Below are positions 53,017 through 62,921 of a stretch of 64,000 nt of DNA, one piece after another. Location of the stretch: positions 38,136 to 102,135 of the forward strand of contig NZ_FOHO01000011.1 in assembly GCF_900111675.1 (NCBI RefSeq), read 5' to 3'. The notes below the pieces were generated by a model, which was not told where the DNA came from, did not search any database, and saw only the letters and a program-made list of their open reading frames with translations. Source of the stretch: Paracoccus homiensis (lineage in GTDB: Bacteria; Pseudomonadota; Alphaproteobacteria; Rhodobacterales; Rhodobacteraceae). Position 1 is the first letter of the stretch; every line of letters starts with the position of its first letter. A program made the translations under genes and the position numbers.

Positions 53017-53532
53017 TTACATCGGTGCCTCGGCCCGGAAATCGGGGATATCCTTGTCAGAGGCGTCGTCAGCTTCGATGTCCTTCCAGTTGCCATAGGC
53101 CACGGTGATATTGCCCGGAATGTCCTCTTCCCAGAAGCCAACCACATTCTTTGTAATATTCAGGTAAAGTTTGTCATCAACGATCCGCCACAGCGTCGGA
53201 TTGCCCGGAACCTTGCCACCCTTGGCGACCCCATAGGCACAATGGCCGTCATATTGGGGGACGAAGGCCGCCGGATCGGCAAGAAAGCGATCGCGATTCT
53301 GGGCCGACGAAAAGGCAAAGCTGGCGCCGTTATACTGCGCGGTGAATTCCTTCAGGCCCTTTTGGGGGGCAGGCTGCGCGGCGCCGACCGGCGATTGCGG
53401 CAGGTCGAAATAGGACACGACATCATAGCCCGATACAGCGTAGCCAGTGCTGTCGACATATTGCTCGCCCGCGAACGCGCCGGTGCTGAGTGCCACGGAC
53501 AGGGCAGTTGCAGCAAAAGAGAAACGGAACAT
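53017..53532 (-). CDS. Exported YHS-domain protein
   Basis: A 171-residue protein with a signal peptide (MFRFSFAATALSVALSTGAFA). The mature part holds a YHS-like domain: GYAVSGYDVVSYFDLPQ, then FAFSSAQNRDRFLADPAAFV and PQYDGHCAYGVAKGGKV. YHS domains bind metals or sit beside metal enzymes; here the cysteine is Cys in GHCAYG. AGGAGG precedes the start at 53532, six bases upstream. The function is unknown. Confidence 0.9.
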   Translation of the reverse strand: MFRFSFAATALSVALSTGAFAGEQYVDSTGYAVSGYDVVSYFDLPQSPVGAAQPAPQKGLKEFTAQYNGASFAFSSAQNRDRFLADPAAFVPQYDGHCAYGVAKGGKVPGNPTLWRIVDDKLYLNITKNVVGFWEEDIPGNITVAYGNWKDIEADDASDKDIPDFRAEAPM

Positions 53533-53921
53533 CGACAGCCTCCTGATGATTGATGTCTTGCGTTTCGCAGTCGCGGGCAGGTCCGTTACATGGTTCACGT
53601 TTTTGTGATGCGTCTACGATCCGACCGCAGCGCGGGCCGCGTCCGGTCACCCGGCTGATACAGGATGTCGATGGCGCTATCCGGTCAAAGGCAAGAAACG
53701 CGTCCTGCGGTTGATTGGCCGCAAGCCCCTTCCTAGATCCGTGTCAGCACAAGACAGGTCAGGGCGACACCCATGAAGATCCCTTTCATCGGCACGTTCG
53801 GCAACGCCTGTCGTCATGCCGGTGCAGGCCGCCCCAGCGGATGGGATCCCGATGCCGCCGATGACGCCCAAAGACAGGCCGGCGCAGGTCGCGCCTGCCG
53901 CCTCAACCACGGAGCCTTTTC
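53533..53921. other. Intergenic stretch, no firm gene
   Basis: These 389 bases lie between the divergent YHS and peroxiredoxin genes and hold both promoters. A 50-codon frame (53773-53925) ends by ATGA overlap with the peroxiredoxin start, but its Arg/Ala-rich product has no recognisable features. I see no palindrome or RNA gene. Confidence 0.5.
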
Positions 53922-54458
53922 ATGACCCAATCCCAGAAACTGCACCCCGGTGCGCGTTTCCCCGACATCACCCTGCCTCGGCTGGGGGGCGGCACGCTGA
54001 CGCTGGCGCAGCCTGAAAACGGCCATGACTGGCGCATGATCGTGATCTATCGCGGCAAGCATTGCCCGATCTGCACGCGCTATCTGCGCGAACTGAACGA
54101 CGCGGTTTCGGATCTGAACCAGCTTGGCGTCGATCTGGTGGCCGTGTCTGCCGATCCCGTCGAAAAGGTCGAAGAACAGATGGCGCAGGTTCAGCCGGCC
54201 TATGCCGTGGGCCATGACCTGACGCCCGATCAGATGCAGACGCTGGGGCTGTATGTCTCGGACCCGCGCAGTCCGCAGGAAACCGACCGCCCCTTTGCCG
54301 AACCTGCGATCTTTGTCGTCAATGCCGAGGGCAATCTGCAGATCGTCGATATCGCGAATGCGCCGTTCCTGCGGCCTGATCTGAAGTTGCTGATCGGCGG
54401 CATCCGGTTCATCCGCGACCCCGAAAACAACTATCCCATCCGCGGCACCCACCTGTAG
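53922..54458 (+). CDS. Peroxiredoxin-like protein (AhpC/TSA family)
   Basis: A 178-residue thioredoxin-fold protein of the redoxin/PRX-like group, with Cys48 and Cys51 in RGKHCPICTRY and the LVAVSADPVEKVEEQM segment. These proteins reduce peroxides or disulfides. The peroxidatic cysteine is Cys48, with Cys51 probably resolving it, unlike 2-Cys peroxiredoxins with a distant partner. GGAG precedes the start. It is convergent with purU; a hairpin separates them. It may guard against peroxide made by the flavin dehydrogenases to the right, which is inference. Confidence 0.9.
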   Translation: MTQSQKLHPGARFPDITLPRLGGGTLTLAQPENGHDWRMIVIYRGKHCPICTRYLRELNDAVSDLNQLGVDLVAVSADPVEKVEEQMAQVQPAYAVGHDLTPDQMQTLGLYVSDPRSPQETDRPFAEPAIFVVNAEGNLQIVDIANAPFLRPDLKLLIGGIRFIRDPENNYPIRGTHL

Positions 54459-54482
54459 GCGTGGGTCGGTAAACGGCCCTTG

Positions 54483-54513
54483 TCAGGCGGCGCGACCAAG
54501 CCGCGCCGCCTGA
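54483..54513. terminator. Hairpin between convergent peroxiredoxin and purU
   Basis: A perfect 12-base stem (TCAGGCGGCGCG at 54483-54494 with CGCGCCGCCTGA at 54502-54513) and a seven-base loop. Neither side has a T-run, so it may block read-through in both directions with Rho, or stabilise 3' ends. It lies 24 bases after the peroxiredoxin stop. Confidence 0.6.
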
Positions 54514-54531
54514 TGATCCAAAGGCCGCAGA

Positions 54532-55416
54532 TCAGCCCATCCGCTCGCTGGAATAGGATCCGGGCGAGGCGGGGAACACCACCGTCTTGTTTCCGTTCAG
54601 GAAAACCCGATGGTGGACATGCGCGTGGATCGCACGTGCCAGGACCTGGCTTTCGACGTCACGGCCAAGGCTGACGTAATCCGTCGCGCTTTGGGCATGG
54701 GTGATGCGGACGATGTCCTGTTCGATGATCGGGCCTTCGTCCAGATCGGCGGTGACATAATGGCTGGTCGCGCCGATCAGTTTCACCCCACGTTCATAGG
54801 CCTGTTTATAGGGGTTCGCACCCTTGAAGCTGGGCAGGAACGAGTGGTGGATATTGATGATCCGGCCCGACATCTTCTGACACATCTCATCGGACAGGAT
54901 CTGCATGTAACGTGCCAGCACGATCAGTTCGGCCCCGGTTTCCTCGACCACCTTCATGATCGCGGCCTCGGCCTGGGGTTTGTTTTCCTTGGTCACGCGG
55001 ATGCAGTGGAACGGGATATCGGCATTCACCACGACCTTCTGGTAATCCATGTGGTTGCTGATGACCGCGACGATTTCGACCGGCAGTGCCCCGATGCGGA
55101 CGCGGTACAGCAGGTCGTTCAGGCAATGGCCGAAGCGGCTGACCATGATCGCGACGCGCATCTTCGTGGCTTCGTCATGGAACTGGAAGGTCATGCCGAA
55201 TTCCTCGGACACGGGGGCGAATTCGTCTTTCAACTCGGCCAGTGCCGCGCCCTGCTCGGGGGTAAAGCTGACGCGCATGAAGAACTGGCCGGTTTCCTGA
55301 TCGTCGAACTGGCTGCTGTCGGTGATGTTGCAACCGTGATCGGCCAGAAAGGTCGAGATCGCGGCCACGATCCCGCGCCGCGAGGCGCAGGTGACGGTAA
55401 GGCAGTAATTGGTCAT
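54532..55416 (-). CDS. purU: Formyltetrahydrofolate deformylase PurU
   Basis: A 294-residue enzyme that hydrolyses 10-formyl-tetrahydrofolate to formate and tetrahydrofolate. An N-terminal ACT domain (residues ~5-85, [20 protein letters not shown]) precedes a formyltransferase fold (~90-290) with the catalytic region [20 protein letters not shown] and [12 protein letters not shown]. It overlaps folD by four bases and ends the operon of methylamine dehydrogenases, ETF and FolD. Here its job is probably to release folate from one-carbon units made by demethylation, not only purine balance. Confidence 0.95.
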   Translation of the reverse strand: MTNYCLTVTCASRRGIVAAISTFLADHGCNITDSSQFDDQETGQFFMRVSFTPEQGAALAELKDEFAPVSEEFGMTFQFHDEATKMRVAIMVSRFGHCLNDLLYRVRIGALPVEIVAVISNHMDYQKVVVNADIPFHCIRVTKENKPQAEAAIMKVVEETGAELIVLARYMQILSDEMCQKMSGRIINIHHSFLPSFKGANPYKQAYERGVKLIGATSHYVTADLDEGPIIEQDIVRITHAQSATDYVSLGRDVESQVLARAIHAHVHHRVFLNGNKTVVFPASPGSYSSERMG

Positions 55417-56318
55417 GTCGGATCCTGTTCGTCCAGAAGAAGGGGCTGATCCTCAAGCCCGTTCTGATGGCAGAACGCGCTGAGCGTATTGGCAAGAAGG
55501 CAGGCGATCGTCATCGGACCGACCCCGCCCGGAACCGGGGTGATCGCGCCCGCGACGTGGCGGACATTCTCAAAATCGACATCGCCCACAAGGGCGGGCT
55601 TGCCGTCGCGCTGGATGCGGTTGATGCCCACGTCGATCACCGTCGCGCCGGGCTTGATCCATTCGGCCCGGACCAGCCCAGGCACGCCCGCGGCCACCAC
55701 CACGATATCGGCCATGCGCGCCAGTTCGGGGATGTTGGTCGAGGATTTATGCGCCACCATCACCGTGCAATCGGCATTCAGCAGCAGCCGGGCCATCGGC
55801 TTGCCCACGATGTTGGAATGCCCGATCACCAGCGCCGTCAGGCCCCGGAAATCGGCATGGTGATGGCGCAGCATCATCATGCAGCCAAGGGGGGTGCAGG
55901 GCACGATCGCGTCCTGTCCGGTGCCCACCATCCCGACATTCGAGATGTGGAACCCGTCCACGTCCTTGGCGGGCGAGATCGCGTTGATCACCGCCCGCGC
56001 ATCCAGATGCGCAGGCAGCGGCAGTTGCACAAGGATGCCATGCACCTGCGGGTCGTCGTTCAGCCGGTGGATCAGGCCCAGCAGGTCGTCGGCCTGCGTG
56101 TCGGCGGGCAGGCGATGTTCGAAGCTGCGCATGCCCGCCTCGACCGCCTGCTTGCCCTTGGCGCGGACATAGACCTCGGAGGCCGGGTCCTGCCCGACCA
56201 GCACCACGGCCAGACCCGGCGTCAGCCCGGTCCGGGCATGCAGCGCGGCGCTGCGCTGCGCCACACCGGCACGCACCGCCGCCGCATAGGATTTGCCGTC
56301 GATCAGCTGGGCACCCAT
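55413..56318 (-). CDS. folD: Bifunctional methylenetetrahydrofolate dehydrogenase/cyclohydrolase FolD
   Basis: A 301-residue enzyme that oxidises 5,10-methylene-THF with NADP and hydrolyses the product to 10-formyl-THF. Landmarks are YVRAKGKQ (with the catalytic lysine), VQLPLP, the PCTPLG turn and the NADP loop, which here reads GHSNIVGKP where most family members have GRSxIVGKP. It starts three bases after etfA and overlaps purU. Within this operon it feeds methylene-THF from the dehydrogenases to PurU. It may be a second FolD copy specialised for demethylation. Confidence 0.94.
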   Translation of the reverse strand: MGAQLIDGKSYAAAVRAGVAQRSAALHARTGLTPGLAVVLVGQDPASEVYVRAKGKQAVEAGMRSFEHRLPADTQADDLLGLIHRLNDDPQVHGILVQLPLPAHLDARAVINAISPAKDVDGFHISNVGMVGTGQDAIVPCTPLGCMMMLRHHHADFRGLTALVIGHSNIVGKPMARLLLNADCTVMVAHKSSTNIPELARMADIVVVAAGVPGLVRAEWIKPGATVIDVGINRIQRDGKPALVGDVDFENVRHVAGAITPVPGGVGPMTIACLLANTLSAFCHQNGLEDQPLLLDEQDPT

Positions 56319-56321
56319 CGG

Positions 56322-57242
56322 CTACAGCGTCCCGGTCAGTTCGGGCACGGCGTCGAACAGATCCGCGACCAGTCCGTAATCGGCCACCTGGAAGATGGGG
56401 GCGTCCTCGTCCTTGTTGATCGCGACGATGACCTTGCTGTCCTTCATCCCAGCCAGATGCTGGATCGCCCCGGAGATGCCGACCGCGACATAGAGGTCCG
56501 GCGCCACGACCTTGCCGGTCTGACCGACCTGCAGGTCGTTGGCGGCAAACCCGCTGTCGACCGCCGCGCGGCTTGCACCAACCGCCGCGCCCAGCTTGTC
56601 CGCAAGACCCGAGATCAGCGCGAAATCGGCCTCGGAGCCGACGCCGCGACCGCCCGAGACCACGACCTTGGCCGAGGACAGTTCGGGACGGTCGCTTTTC
56701 ACGACCATGTCCTCCAGATGCGCAGACAGCGCGGGCGCGTCGGACAGGGTGACGGTTTCCACGGGCGCGGCATTGCCGGTCGCGGCGGCCTCGAAGGCGG
56801 CGGTGCGGATCGAAAGGACCTTGACCGCGTCCTGCGACTGCACGGTCTGGATCGCGTTGCCGGCATAGATCGGGCGCTTGAAGGTGTTTGCGTCCAGAAC
56901 CTTGGTCACGTCGGTTATCACCATCGCATCCAGCAGCGCCGCCACGCGCGGCAGCACGTTCTTGCCCGAGTTCGTCGCGGGGGCGACGATATGGGTCACG
57001 CCGCCCGCCAGTTGCAGGATCAGCGCCGACAGGTTTTCCGCCAGCCCGTTGGCGACGCTGTCATCGGCGCAATGCAGCACCTTGTCGATGCCCGCGATGC
57101 CGGCAGCAGTCGCCGCCGCCTCGGCGGGGCCGCAGACCAGGGCGGTGACCGGACCCAGGGCGGACGCCGCGCTTGCGGATTTCGCGGTCGCGTCCAGCGC
57201 CAGCGCGCCCCCCGCAACCTCTGCCAGAAGAAGAACAGACAT
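56322..57242 (-). CDS. etfA: Electron transfer flavoprotein alpha subunit
   Basis: A 306-residue ETF alpha subunit. The C-terminal FAD domain shows [14 protein letters not shown], then [39 protein letters not shown] and [20 protein letters not shown], all standard. The start overlaps the etfB stop by one base (TGATG). With EtfB it takes electrons from the two flavin dehydrogenases upstream and passes them to ETF-ubiquinone oxidoreductase. The latter is not in the window. Confidence 0.96.
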   Translation of the reverse strand: MSVLLLAEVAGGALALDATAKSASAASALGPVTALVCGPAEAAATAAGIAGIDKVLHCADDSVANGLAENLSALILQLAGGVTHIVAPATNSGKNVLPRVAALLDAMVITDVTKVLDANTFKRPIYAGNAIQTVQSQDAVKVLSIRTAAFEAAATGNAAPVETVTLSDAPALSAHLEDMVVKSDRPELSSAKVVVSGGRGVGSEADFALISGLADKLGAAVGASRAAVDSGFAANDLQVGQTGKVVAPDLYVAVGISGAIQHLAGMKDSKVIVAINKDEDAPIFQVADYGLVADLFDAVPELTGTL

Positions 57243-57994
57243 CAGACCAGCGCCCTTTCTTTCAGTTTCTCGACCAGTTCACCGACCGAACCGACCTTGA
57301 TGCCCGCCTCGCGGCCGGCGGGTTCCTCGGTCGCGACGACCTTCAGGCGGGGCGTGGTATCGACCCCGTAATCCGCGGCGGTCTTTTCCGCGACGGGCTT
57401 TTTCTTGGCCTTCATGATGTTGGGAAGGCTGGCATAGCGCGGCTCGTTCAGGCGCAGATCGGTGGTGACGATGGCGGGCAGCGCGACCTCGATCTTCTGC
57501 AAGCCGCCATCGACCTCGCGCGTGACCTGCGCCTTGCCGTCCGCAATCTCCAGCGCGGATGCGAAGGTCGCCTGACCCCAGCCCAGCAGCGCCGCCAGCA
57601 TCTGTCCGGTCGCATTCATGTCGTTGTCGATGGCCTGCTTGCCCGCGATCACCAGCTGCGGCTGTTCCTCGTCGACGACAGCCTTCAGGATCTTGGCGAC
57701 GGCCAGCGGCTCGATCTCGGTCGCCTCGGGCGCCTCGATCATGATGCCGCGATCAGCGCCCATCGCCAGCGCGGTGCGCAGGGTTTCCATGGATTTCGCG
57801 TCGCCGATCGACACCACCACAACTTCGCTGGCGACGCCCGCCTCTTTCATGCGGATCGCAGCCTCGACCGAGATCTCGTCGAAGGGGTTCATCGACATCT
57901 TCACATTGGCCAGGTCCACACCGGAACCGTCGGCCTTCACGCGGACCTTGACGTTATAGTCGATGACCCGCTTCACAGGCACCAATACCTTCAT
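57242..57994 (-). CDS. etfB: Electron transfer flavoprotein beta subunit
   Basis: A 250-residue ETF beta subunit with [20 protein letters not shown] at the start, the [16 protein letters not shown] segment, and the recognition-loop and AMP region ([20 protein letters not shown]). It is 36 bases downstream of the dehydrogenase gene and one base overlaps etfA. Placement between methylamine dehydrogenases and folate genes shows it serves them as electron acceptor; it may also be the cell's only ETF. Confidence 0.96.
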   Translation of the reverse strand: MKVLVPVKRVIDYNVKVRVKADGSGVDLANVKMSMNPFDEISVEAAIRMKEAGVASEVVVVSIGDAKSMETLRTALAMGADRGIMIEAPEATEIEPLAVAKILKAVVDEEQPQLVIAGKQAIDNDMNATGQMLAALLGWGQATFASALEIADGKAQVTREVDGGLQKIEVALPAIVTTDLRLNEPRYASLPNIMKAKKKPVAEKTAADYGVDTTPRLKVVATEEPAGREAGIKVGSVGELVEKLKERALV

Positions 57995-58030
57995 TGCTGC
58001 GCCTTTCGTTTGTCGTTGAGTTTCAAGGGA

Positions 58031-60475
58031 TCAGACCTTCACCCGTTCGGACTTCGGGTCATAGAAGGGTTTCAGGGATGCCTCGGCGCGGACCCGCTGC
58101 CCGGCGATCTCGATCTCGTAATCCGAGGCCAGAAGATCCTGCACGCTTTCGCCCTTGCAGGGGACATAGCCCATGCCCATCGCCGCCCCCAGATGGTGGC
58201 CGTAGCCGCCCGAACTCAGGAAACCGACGATCCGGCCGTCGCGCAGGATCGGTTCCGCGTGATACAGCAGCGGTTCGGGATCGGTCAGCTTGAACTGCAC
58301 CAGTCGCGTGTCCAGCCCGGCCTCGCGCTTGCGCATCACGGCATCGCGGCCAATGTAGTCGCCGTCGCCCTTCTTCAGCGCAAAGCCCAGGCCCGCCTCC
58401 AGGATGTGATCCTCGGCCGAGATGTCATGCCCGAAATGGCGGAAGCCCTTTTCCAGGCGGCAGCTGTCCATCATGTGCAGGCCGCACAGCTTGGCACCCA
58501 TATCGCGGCCCGCCTCGCGCAGCACCTCGAAGACATGGGCGGCCATGTCGGTCGACACATAGATCTCCCATCCCAGTTCGCCCACATAGGTGACGCGGTG
58601 GGCGCGGGCGACGGCCATGCCGATCTCGATATCCTGCCATGTCCCGAAGGGGTTGGCCGCATTCGAGAAGTCGTTGGGCGAGACGCGCTGCAACAGGGCG
58701 CGACTGTTCGGCCCCATGACGCAGATCACGGCCTCGGCTGCGGTCATGTCGGTCAGGGTCACGCGGCGGTCGCCAAGATGGCGGCGCATCCATGCCTGAT
58801 CGGCCTGACGCGTCGCCGCCGGGGTCACGACCATATAGGCATCCTCGGCCAGGCGGTTAATGGTCACATCGGCCTCGATGCCCGCGCGGCTGTTCAGGAA
58901 CTGGCTGTAGACGATCTTGCCCACCGGCACCGACAGGTCGCTGCCCGAGATGTGGTTCAGGAACGCCTCGGCATCGGCCCCCTCGACGCGGATCTTGCCG
59001 AAGGACGACATGTCATACAGGCCCACATTCTCGCGGATGGCCTTGTGTTCGCGGGCCGCGTTGTCGAACCAGTTCTGGCGTTTCCACGAATATTCGTACT
59101 CCGCCTTCTGCCCCGGATCCGCAAACCAGTTGGCGCGTTCCCAACCGGCCAGTTCCCCCATGACCGCGCCTTCGGCTTTCAGCGCCTCGTGCAGGGGCGA
59201 ACGGCGGATGCCGCGCGCGGTGGCCTTCTGGCGATAGGGGAAGTGATCGGCATAAAGCAGGCCGAGCGTCTCCTTCGACCGTTCGAACAGGTAGTGCTTG
59301 TTGCCCTGGAAGGGCTGCATCCGCGCGATATCGACATCGCCCAGATCGAAGGGCTTTTCGCCCGTGTCCATCCAGGATGCCAAGGCGCTGCCCGCGCCGC
59401 CCGCCGACTGGATGCCGATGGAATTGAAGCCCGCCGCGACCCAGACATTGTCCATCTCGGGGGCAAGACCCAGGTGATAGGCGTCATCGGGGGTAAAGCT
59501 CTCGGGCCCGTTGAAGAAGGTGTGGATGCCGGTCTCCGCAAGGATCGGCAAGCGGTTCACGGCCATTTCCAGGATCGGCTCGAAATGGTCGAAATCCTCG
59601 GGCAGCTGGTCGAACTCGAAATCCTCGGGGATGCCCTTCATCGCCCAGGGCTTGGCGACGGGTTCGAAGGCGCCAAGCAGGATCTTGCCCGCGTCCTCCT
59701 TGTAATAGGCGCATTCCTCGGGAACGCGCAGCACCGGCAGCTGCTGCAGGCCCGGCACCGCGTCGGTGACGATGTAGAAATGCTCGCAAGCATGAAGGGG
59801 CACGTTAATGCCCATCTGGCGGCCGACCTGGTGGCCCCACATGCCCGAACAGTTCACGACGTGATCGCATTCGATCATGCCGCTTGCGCCCTCGGCCTCC
59901 CACGAGACGCCGGTGATGCGGCGGCCGTCGCGGCGAAAACCGGTGACCTTGGTGCGTTCCAGCACCTGCGCGCCGCGCTGTTTCGCGCCCTTGGCCAGCG
60001 CCAGCGCGATATTGGCCGGATCGCCCTGCCCGTCCTTGTCCAGATAGACCGCCGCCTTCACGCCGTCGATATTCAGATGCGGATAGCGGGTCTGTAGTTC
60101 CGAAGGGCTGATTTCCTCGACCTCGACGCCGAAGGCGCGGGCCATGGAGGCCTGGCGCAGGATCTCTTCGCGGCGTTCCTCGGACAGGGCCACGGTGATC
60201 GAGCCGTTGCGCCGGAAGCCCGTCGCGACGCCGGTTTCCTCTTCCAGGCTGCCATACAGTTCCTGACTGTATTTCGCCAGGCGCGTCATGTTCTGGGATG
60301 CCCGCAGCTGGGCGATCAGGCCCGCCGCATGCCAGGTGGTGCCCGAGGTCAGCTGTTTGCGTTCCAGAAGAACCACGTCCTTCCAGCCCAGCTTGGTCAG
60401 GTGATAGGCGACCGAACAACCGATCACCCCGCCACCGACGATCACCACACGCGCTTTTTCAGGGGGATATGCCAT
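58031..60475 (-). CDS. Dimethylglycine/sarcosine dehydrogenase-like flavoprotein
   Basis: An 814-residue enzyme: FAD-dependent DAO domain (residues ~1-370, VVIVGGGVIGCSVAYHLTKL), FAO_M linker (~375-430) and a GcvT-type folate domain with C-terminal barrel (~435-810). The motif GTTWHAAGLI holds the histidine that binds FAD covalently in mammalian homologues. It oxidises an N-methyl group to methylene-THF, passing electrons to ETF. It lies 13 bases after the paralogue and 36 bases before etfB. One of the pair probably takes dimethylglycine and the other sarcosine; which is which is not clear from sequence. Confidence 0.91.
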   Translation of the reverse strand: MAYPPEKARVVIVGGGVIGCSVAYHLTKLGWKDVVLLERKQLTSGTTWHAAGLIAQLRASQNMTRLAKYSQELYGSLEEETGVATGFRRNGSITVALSEERREEILRQASMARAFGVEVEEISPSELQTRYPHLNIDGVKAAVYLDKDGQGDPANIALALAKGAKQRGAQVLERTKVTGFRRDGRRITGVSWEAEGASGMIECDHVVNCSGMWGHQVGRQMGINVPLHACEHFYIVTDAVPGLQQLPVLRVPEECAYYKEDAGKILLGAFEPVAKPWAMKGIPEDFEFDQLPEDFDHFEPILEMAVNRLPILAETGIHTFFNGPESFTPDDAYHLGLAPEMDNVWVAAGFNSIGIQSAGGAGSALASWMDTGEKPFDLGDVDIARMQPFQGNKHYLFERSKETLGLLYADHFPYRQKATARGIRRSPLHEALKAEGAVMGELAGWERANWFADPGQKAEYEYSWKRQNWFDNAAREHKAIRENVGLYDMSSFGKIRVEGADAEAFLNHISGSDLSVPVGKIVYSQFLNSRAGIEADVTINRLAEDAYMVVTPAATRQADQAWMRRHLGDRRVTLTDMTAAEAVICVMGPNSRALLQRVSPNDFSNAANPFGTWQDIEIGMAVARAHRVTYVGELGWEIYVSTDMAAHVFEVLREAGRDMGAKLCGLHMMDSCRLEKGFRHFGHDISAEDHILEAGLGFALKKGDGDYIGRDAVMRKREAGLDTRLVQFKLTDPEPLLYHAEPILRDGRIVGFLSSGGYGHHLGAAMGMGYVPCKGESVQDLLASDYEIEIAGQRVRAEASLKPFYDPKSERVKV

Positions 60476-60488
60476 GGTCTTTGTCCTT

Positions 60489-62921
60489 TCAGGCCCGGAT
60501 GCGGCTGTTGTCGGCGTCCCAGAGGCACGCGTCCTGCTGCACGACGGCTTTCAGCCGTTGGCCATAGATTTCGATTTCAAGTTCGGTGCCCGGCGCGGCG
60601 GCGTCGGTTGACAGCATCGCCATCGCGATGGCCTTTTCCGTGCGGTATCCATAGGCGGCGGACAGAACCTCGCCCACGCGGATGCCATTCTGGAAAACCG
60701 CCGCCATATAGGGCGCGTCCTGCCGGCCCGGCTCGACCACCAGCGTCACGAGGCGGCGGGTCGGTGCGGTTTCGGCCTGAAGCGCGGCCTTGCCGGGGAA
60801 GTCCTGCGGCTTGTCCAGCTTCACGAAGCGGCCCAGCCCGGTTTCCATCAGCGTGTAGTCGCTGGACAATTCGCCCTTCCAGGTCAGATAGCCCTTCTCG
60901 ATCCGCATCGAGTTCAGCGCATACATCCCGAAGGGCGCGGCCCCCGCATCGCGGATCGCCGAATAGATCGCGGCGGCGTCAGTGGGGGATGCGTGCACCT
61001 CCCATCCCAGTTCGCCGGCAAAGGACACGCGGGCCAGCATCGCGGGCTTGCCCGCCACCGTCGCCTGCTGATGCGACAGCCAGCCAAGCGACAGATCCGC
61101 ATCCGAGATCGCGGCCAGAAGATCGCGCGATTTCGGCCCCGTCACCAGCATCGCGGTCACATCGGCGCTGCGGTCGGTCAGGGTCAGACCGGCGGGCATC
61201 CGGCGCGACAGCACCTCGTAATCGTGCCATTGCGCAAGGGCGGCGGTCATCAGGGTGAATTCGTCATCGGCGTGGCGGATGCAGGACATCTCGGTCAGGA
61301 CGCGGCCACGGCTGTCGGGGAAATAGACCAGGTTCATGCGCCCGACCTTGGGCAGGCCGCCGGCGACCATGCCGCGCAGCCATTCGGCAGCCCCCTCGCC
61401 CGACAGCGCGAAGCGAGAGAAACCGCAGAGGTCGATCACGCCCACGCCGTCGCGCACGGCCTCGACCTCGGCGCGGACGCGGGGTTCCCACGGGCCGCTG
61501 CGATCCCAGGTCAGGGTCGCTTCCTCGGACGTGTCGTCGCCTGGCTGTGCGAACCAGTTGGCGCGTTCCCAGCCGTTATAGGCGCCCATCTGCCCGCCAT
61601 CCGCCACCAAGCGTTCGTGGTTCGGCGACAGCTTGCGGTCGCGTTCGGCGGGCCATTCGTGATGCGGGAAATGCATCGCGTATTCGTGGCCATAGGTCTC
61701 CAGCGCCTTGCCGGTGCAATATGCCGCGTCGGCATGTCCGGTGAAACGGCGCGGATCGACCGACCACATGTCCCATTCGGTATGGCCATGCATGATCCAT
61801 TCCGACAGCACCTTGCCCGCGCCGCCGCCCTGCGCGATCCCGAAGGTAAAGCTGTGCGCCTCGAACGCGTTCGGCACGCCCGGCATCGGCCCGATCATCG
61901 GCAGCCCGTCCGGCGCATAGGGGATCGGCCCATTGATGTTGCGCTGGACGCCTTGCGTGCCCAGCAGCGGCACCCGCGCCATCGCATCCTCGATATACCA
62001 TTCCAGCCGGTCCAGATCGTCGGGATACAGCTGGAAACTGAAATCGGCGGGCATGTCCTGCCCCGAGGCCCAGCCGACCTGGCAGTTGCGTTCATACGGC
62101 CCCAGGTTCAACGAATGCGTGTCCTGCCGCAGGTAATAGCTACTGTCCACGTCGCGCAGCATCGGCAGCTTGCGGCCATGTTCCTTGGACCATGCGGCAA
62201 CCTCGGGGATGGCCTCGGTCAGGAAATACTGGTGGCTCATCACGGACAGGGGCACGGGGCGGCCACCATGCGGCAGGAACCATTCGCCGACGCGTGCGGC
62301 ATAGTAGCCCGCCGCGTTCACCACGTATTCGCAGCGGATATCGCCCTTTTCGGTATGGACGATCCATTCGCCATCCTTGCGGCTGACGCCGGTGGCGGGG
62401 GTGAAGCGCAGGATCGTGCCGCCATGCGCCCGCGCGCCCTTGGCCAGCGCCTGCGTGACCTGGCTGGGGTCGATATCGCCGTCCAGCGGATCCCAGAGGC
62501 CGCCTTCCAGGTCATGCGTCTCCATGAAGGGGAAATGGCTCTGCAATTCGTCCGGCGTGCACATGTCCATGGTCAGGCCCATATGGGCGGCCATGCCGCG
62601 CACGCGCTCGAACTCCATCATCCGGTCATGGGTATGGGCCAGCCGCACCGCGCCCGTCACGTGATAGTTGATCGGGTAATCCACCTCGTCGGCCAGGCCG
62701 CGATACAGCGCCAGCCCGTGGCGCTGCATGTTCATCACGCCGTAATTCGCCGCGAAGTTCGGGCAGTTGCCTGCCGCGTGCCAGGTCGACCCCGCCGTCA
62801 GCTCGTTCTTTTCCAGAAGGACGCAATCCGTCCAGCCCGCTTTGGCAAGGTGATACAGCGCCGAGACGCCGACCACCCCGCCACCGATAATCACCACTCG
62901 TGCTGTCGAAGGAATAGTCAT
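60489..62921 (-). CDS. Dimethylglycine dehydrogenase-like flavoprotein
   Basis: An 810-residue paralogue of the next gene: DAO domain with VVIIGGGVVGVSALYHLAKA, the covalent-FAD-type histidine in GSTWHAAGNC, then FAO_M and GcvT folate domains (VSFAGELGWEVHASPTDAAA near residue 640). It is the first gene of the operon, before the second dehydrogenase, etfB, etfA, folD and purU. The active-site loop differs from the paralogue at several places, so the substrate probably differs. It demethylates dimethylglycine, sarcosine or a related N-methyl amino acid with tetrahydrofolate as acceptor. Confidence 0.91.
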   Translation of the reverse strand: MTIPSTARVVIIGGGVVGVSALYHLAKAGWTDCVLLEKNELTAGSTWHAAGNCPNFAANYGVMNMQRHGLALYRGLADEVDYPINYHVTGAVRLAHTHDRMMEFERVRGMAAHMGLTMDMCTPDELQSHFPFMETHDLEGGLWDPLDGDIDPSQVTQALAKGARAHGGTILRFTPATGVSRKDGEWIVHTEKGDIRCEYVVNAAGYYAARVGEWFLPHGGRPVPLSVMSHQYFLTEAIPEVAAWSKEHGRKLPMLRDVDSSYYLRQDTHSLNLGPYERNCQVGWASGQDMPADFSFQLYPDDLDRLEWYIEDAMARVPLLGTQGVQRNINGPIPYAPDGLPMIGPMPGVPNAFEAHSFTFGIAQGGGAGKVLSEWIMHGHTEWDMWSVDPRRFTGHADAAYCTGKALETYGHEYAMHFPHHEWPAERDRKLSPNHERLVADGGQMGAYNGWERANWFAQPGDDTSEEATLTWDRSGPWEPRVRAEVEAVRDGVGVIDLCGFSRFALSGEGAAEWLRGMVAGGLPKVGRMNLVYFPDSRGRVLTEMSCIRHADDEFTLMTAALAQWHDYEVLSRRMPAGLTLTDRSADVTAMLVTGPKSRDLLAAISDADLSLGWLSHQQATVAGKPAMLARVSFAGELGWEVHASPTDAAAIYSAIRDAGAAPFGMYALNSMRIEKGYLTWKGELSSDYTLMETGLGRFVKLDKPQDFPGKAALQAETAPTRRLVTLVVEPGRQDAPYMAAVFQNGIRVGEVLSAAYGYRTEKAIAMAMLSTDAAAPGTELEIEIYGQRLKAVVQQDACLWDADNSRIRA

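Noticed and set aside
53773..53925. A 50-codon plus-strand frame overlapping the peroxiredoxin start (ATGA)
   Set aside because: The product is Arg/Ala-rich with no motif, the ribosome site is poor, and the bases could simply be promoter DNA.
57173..60097. A 974-codon plus-strand frame opposite etfB and the dehydrogenase
   Set aside because: It has the His/Arg-rich look of antisense translation and no recognisable domain.
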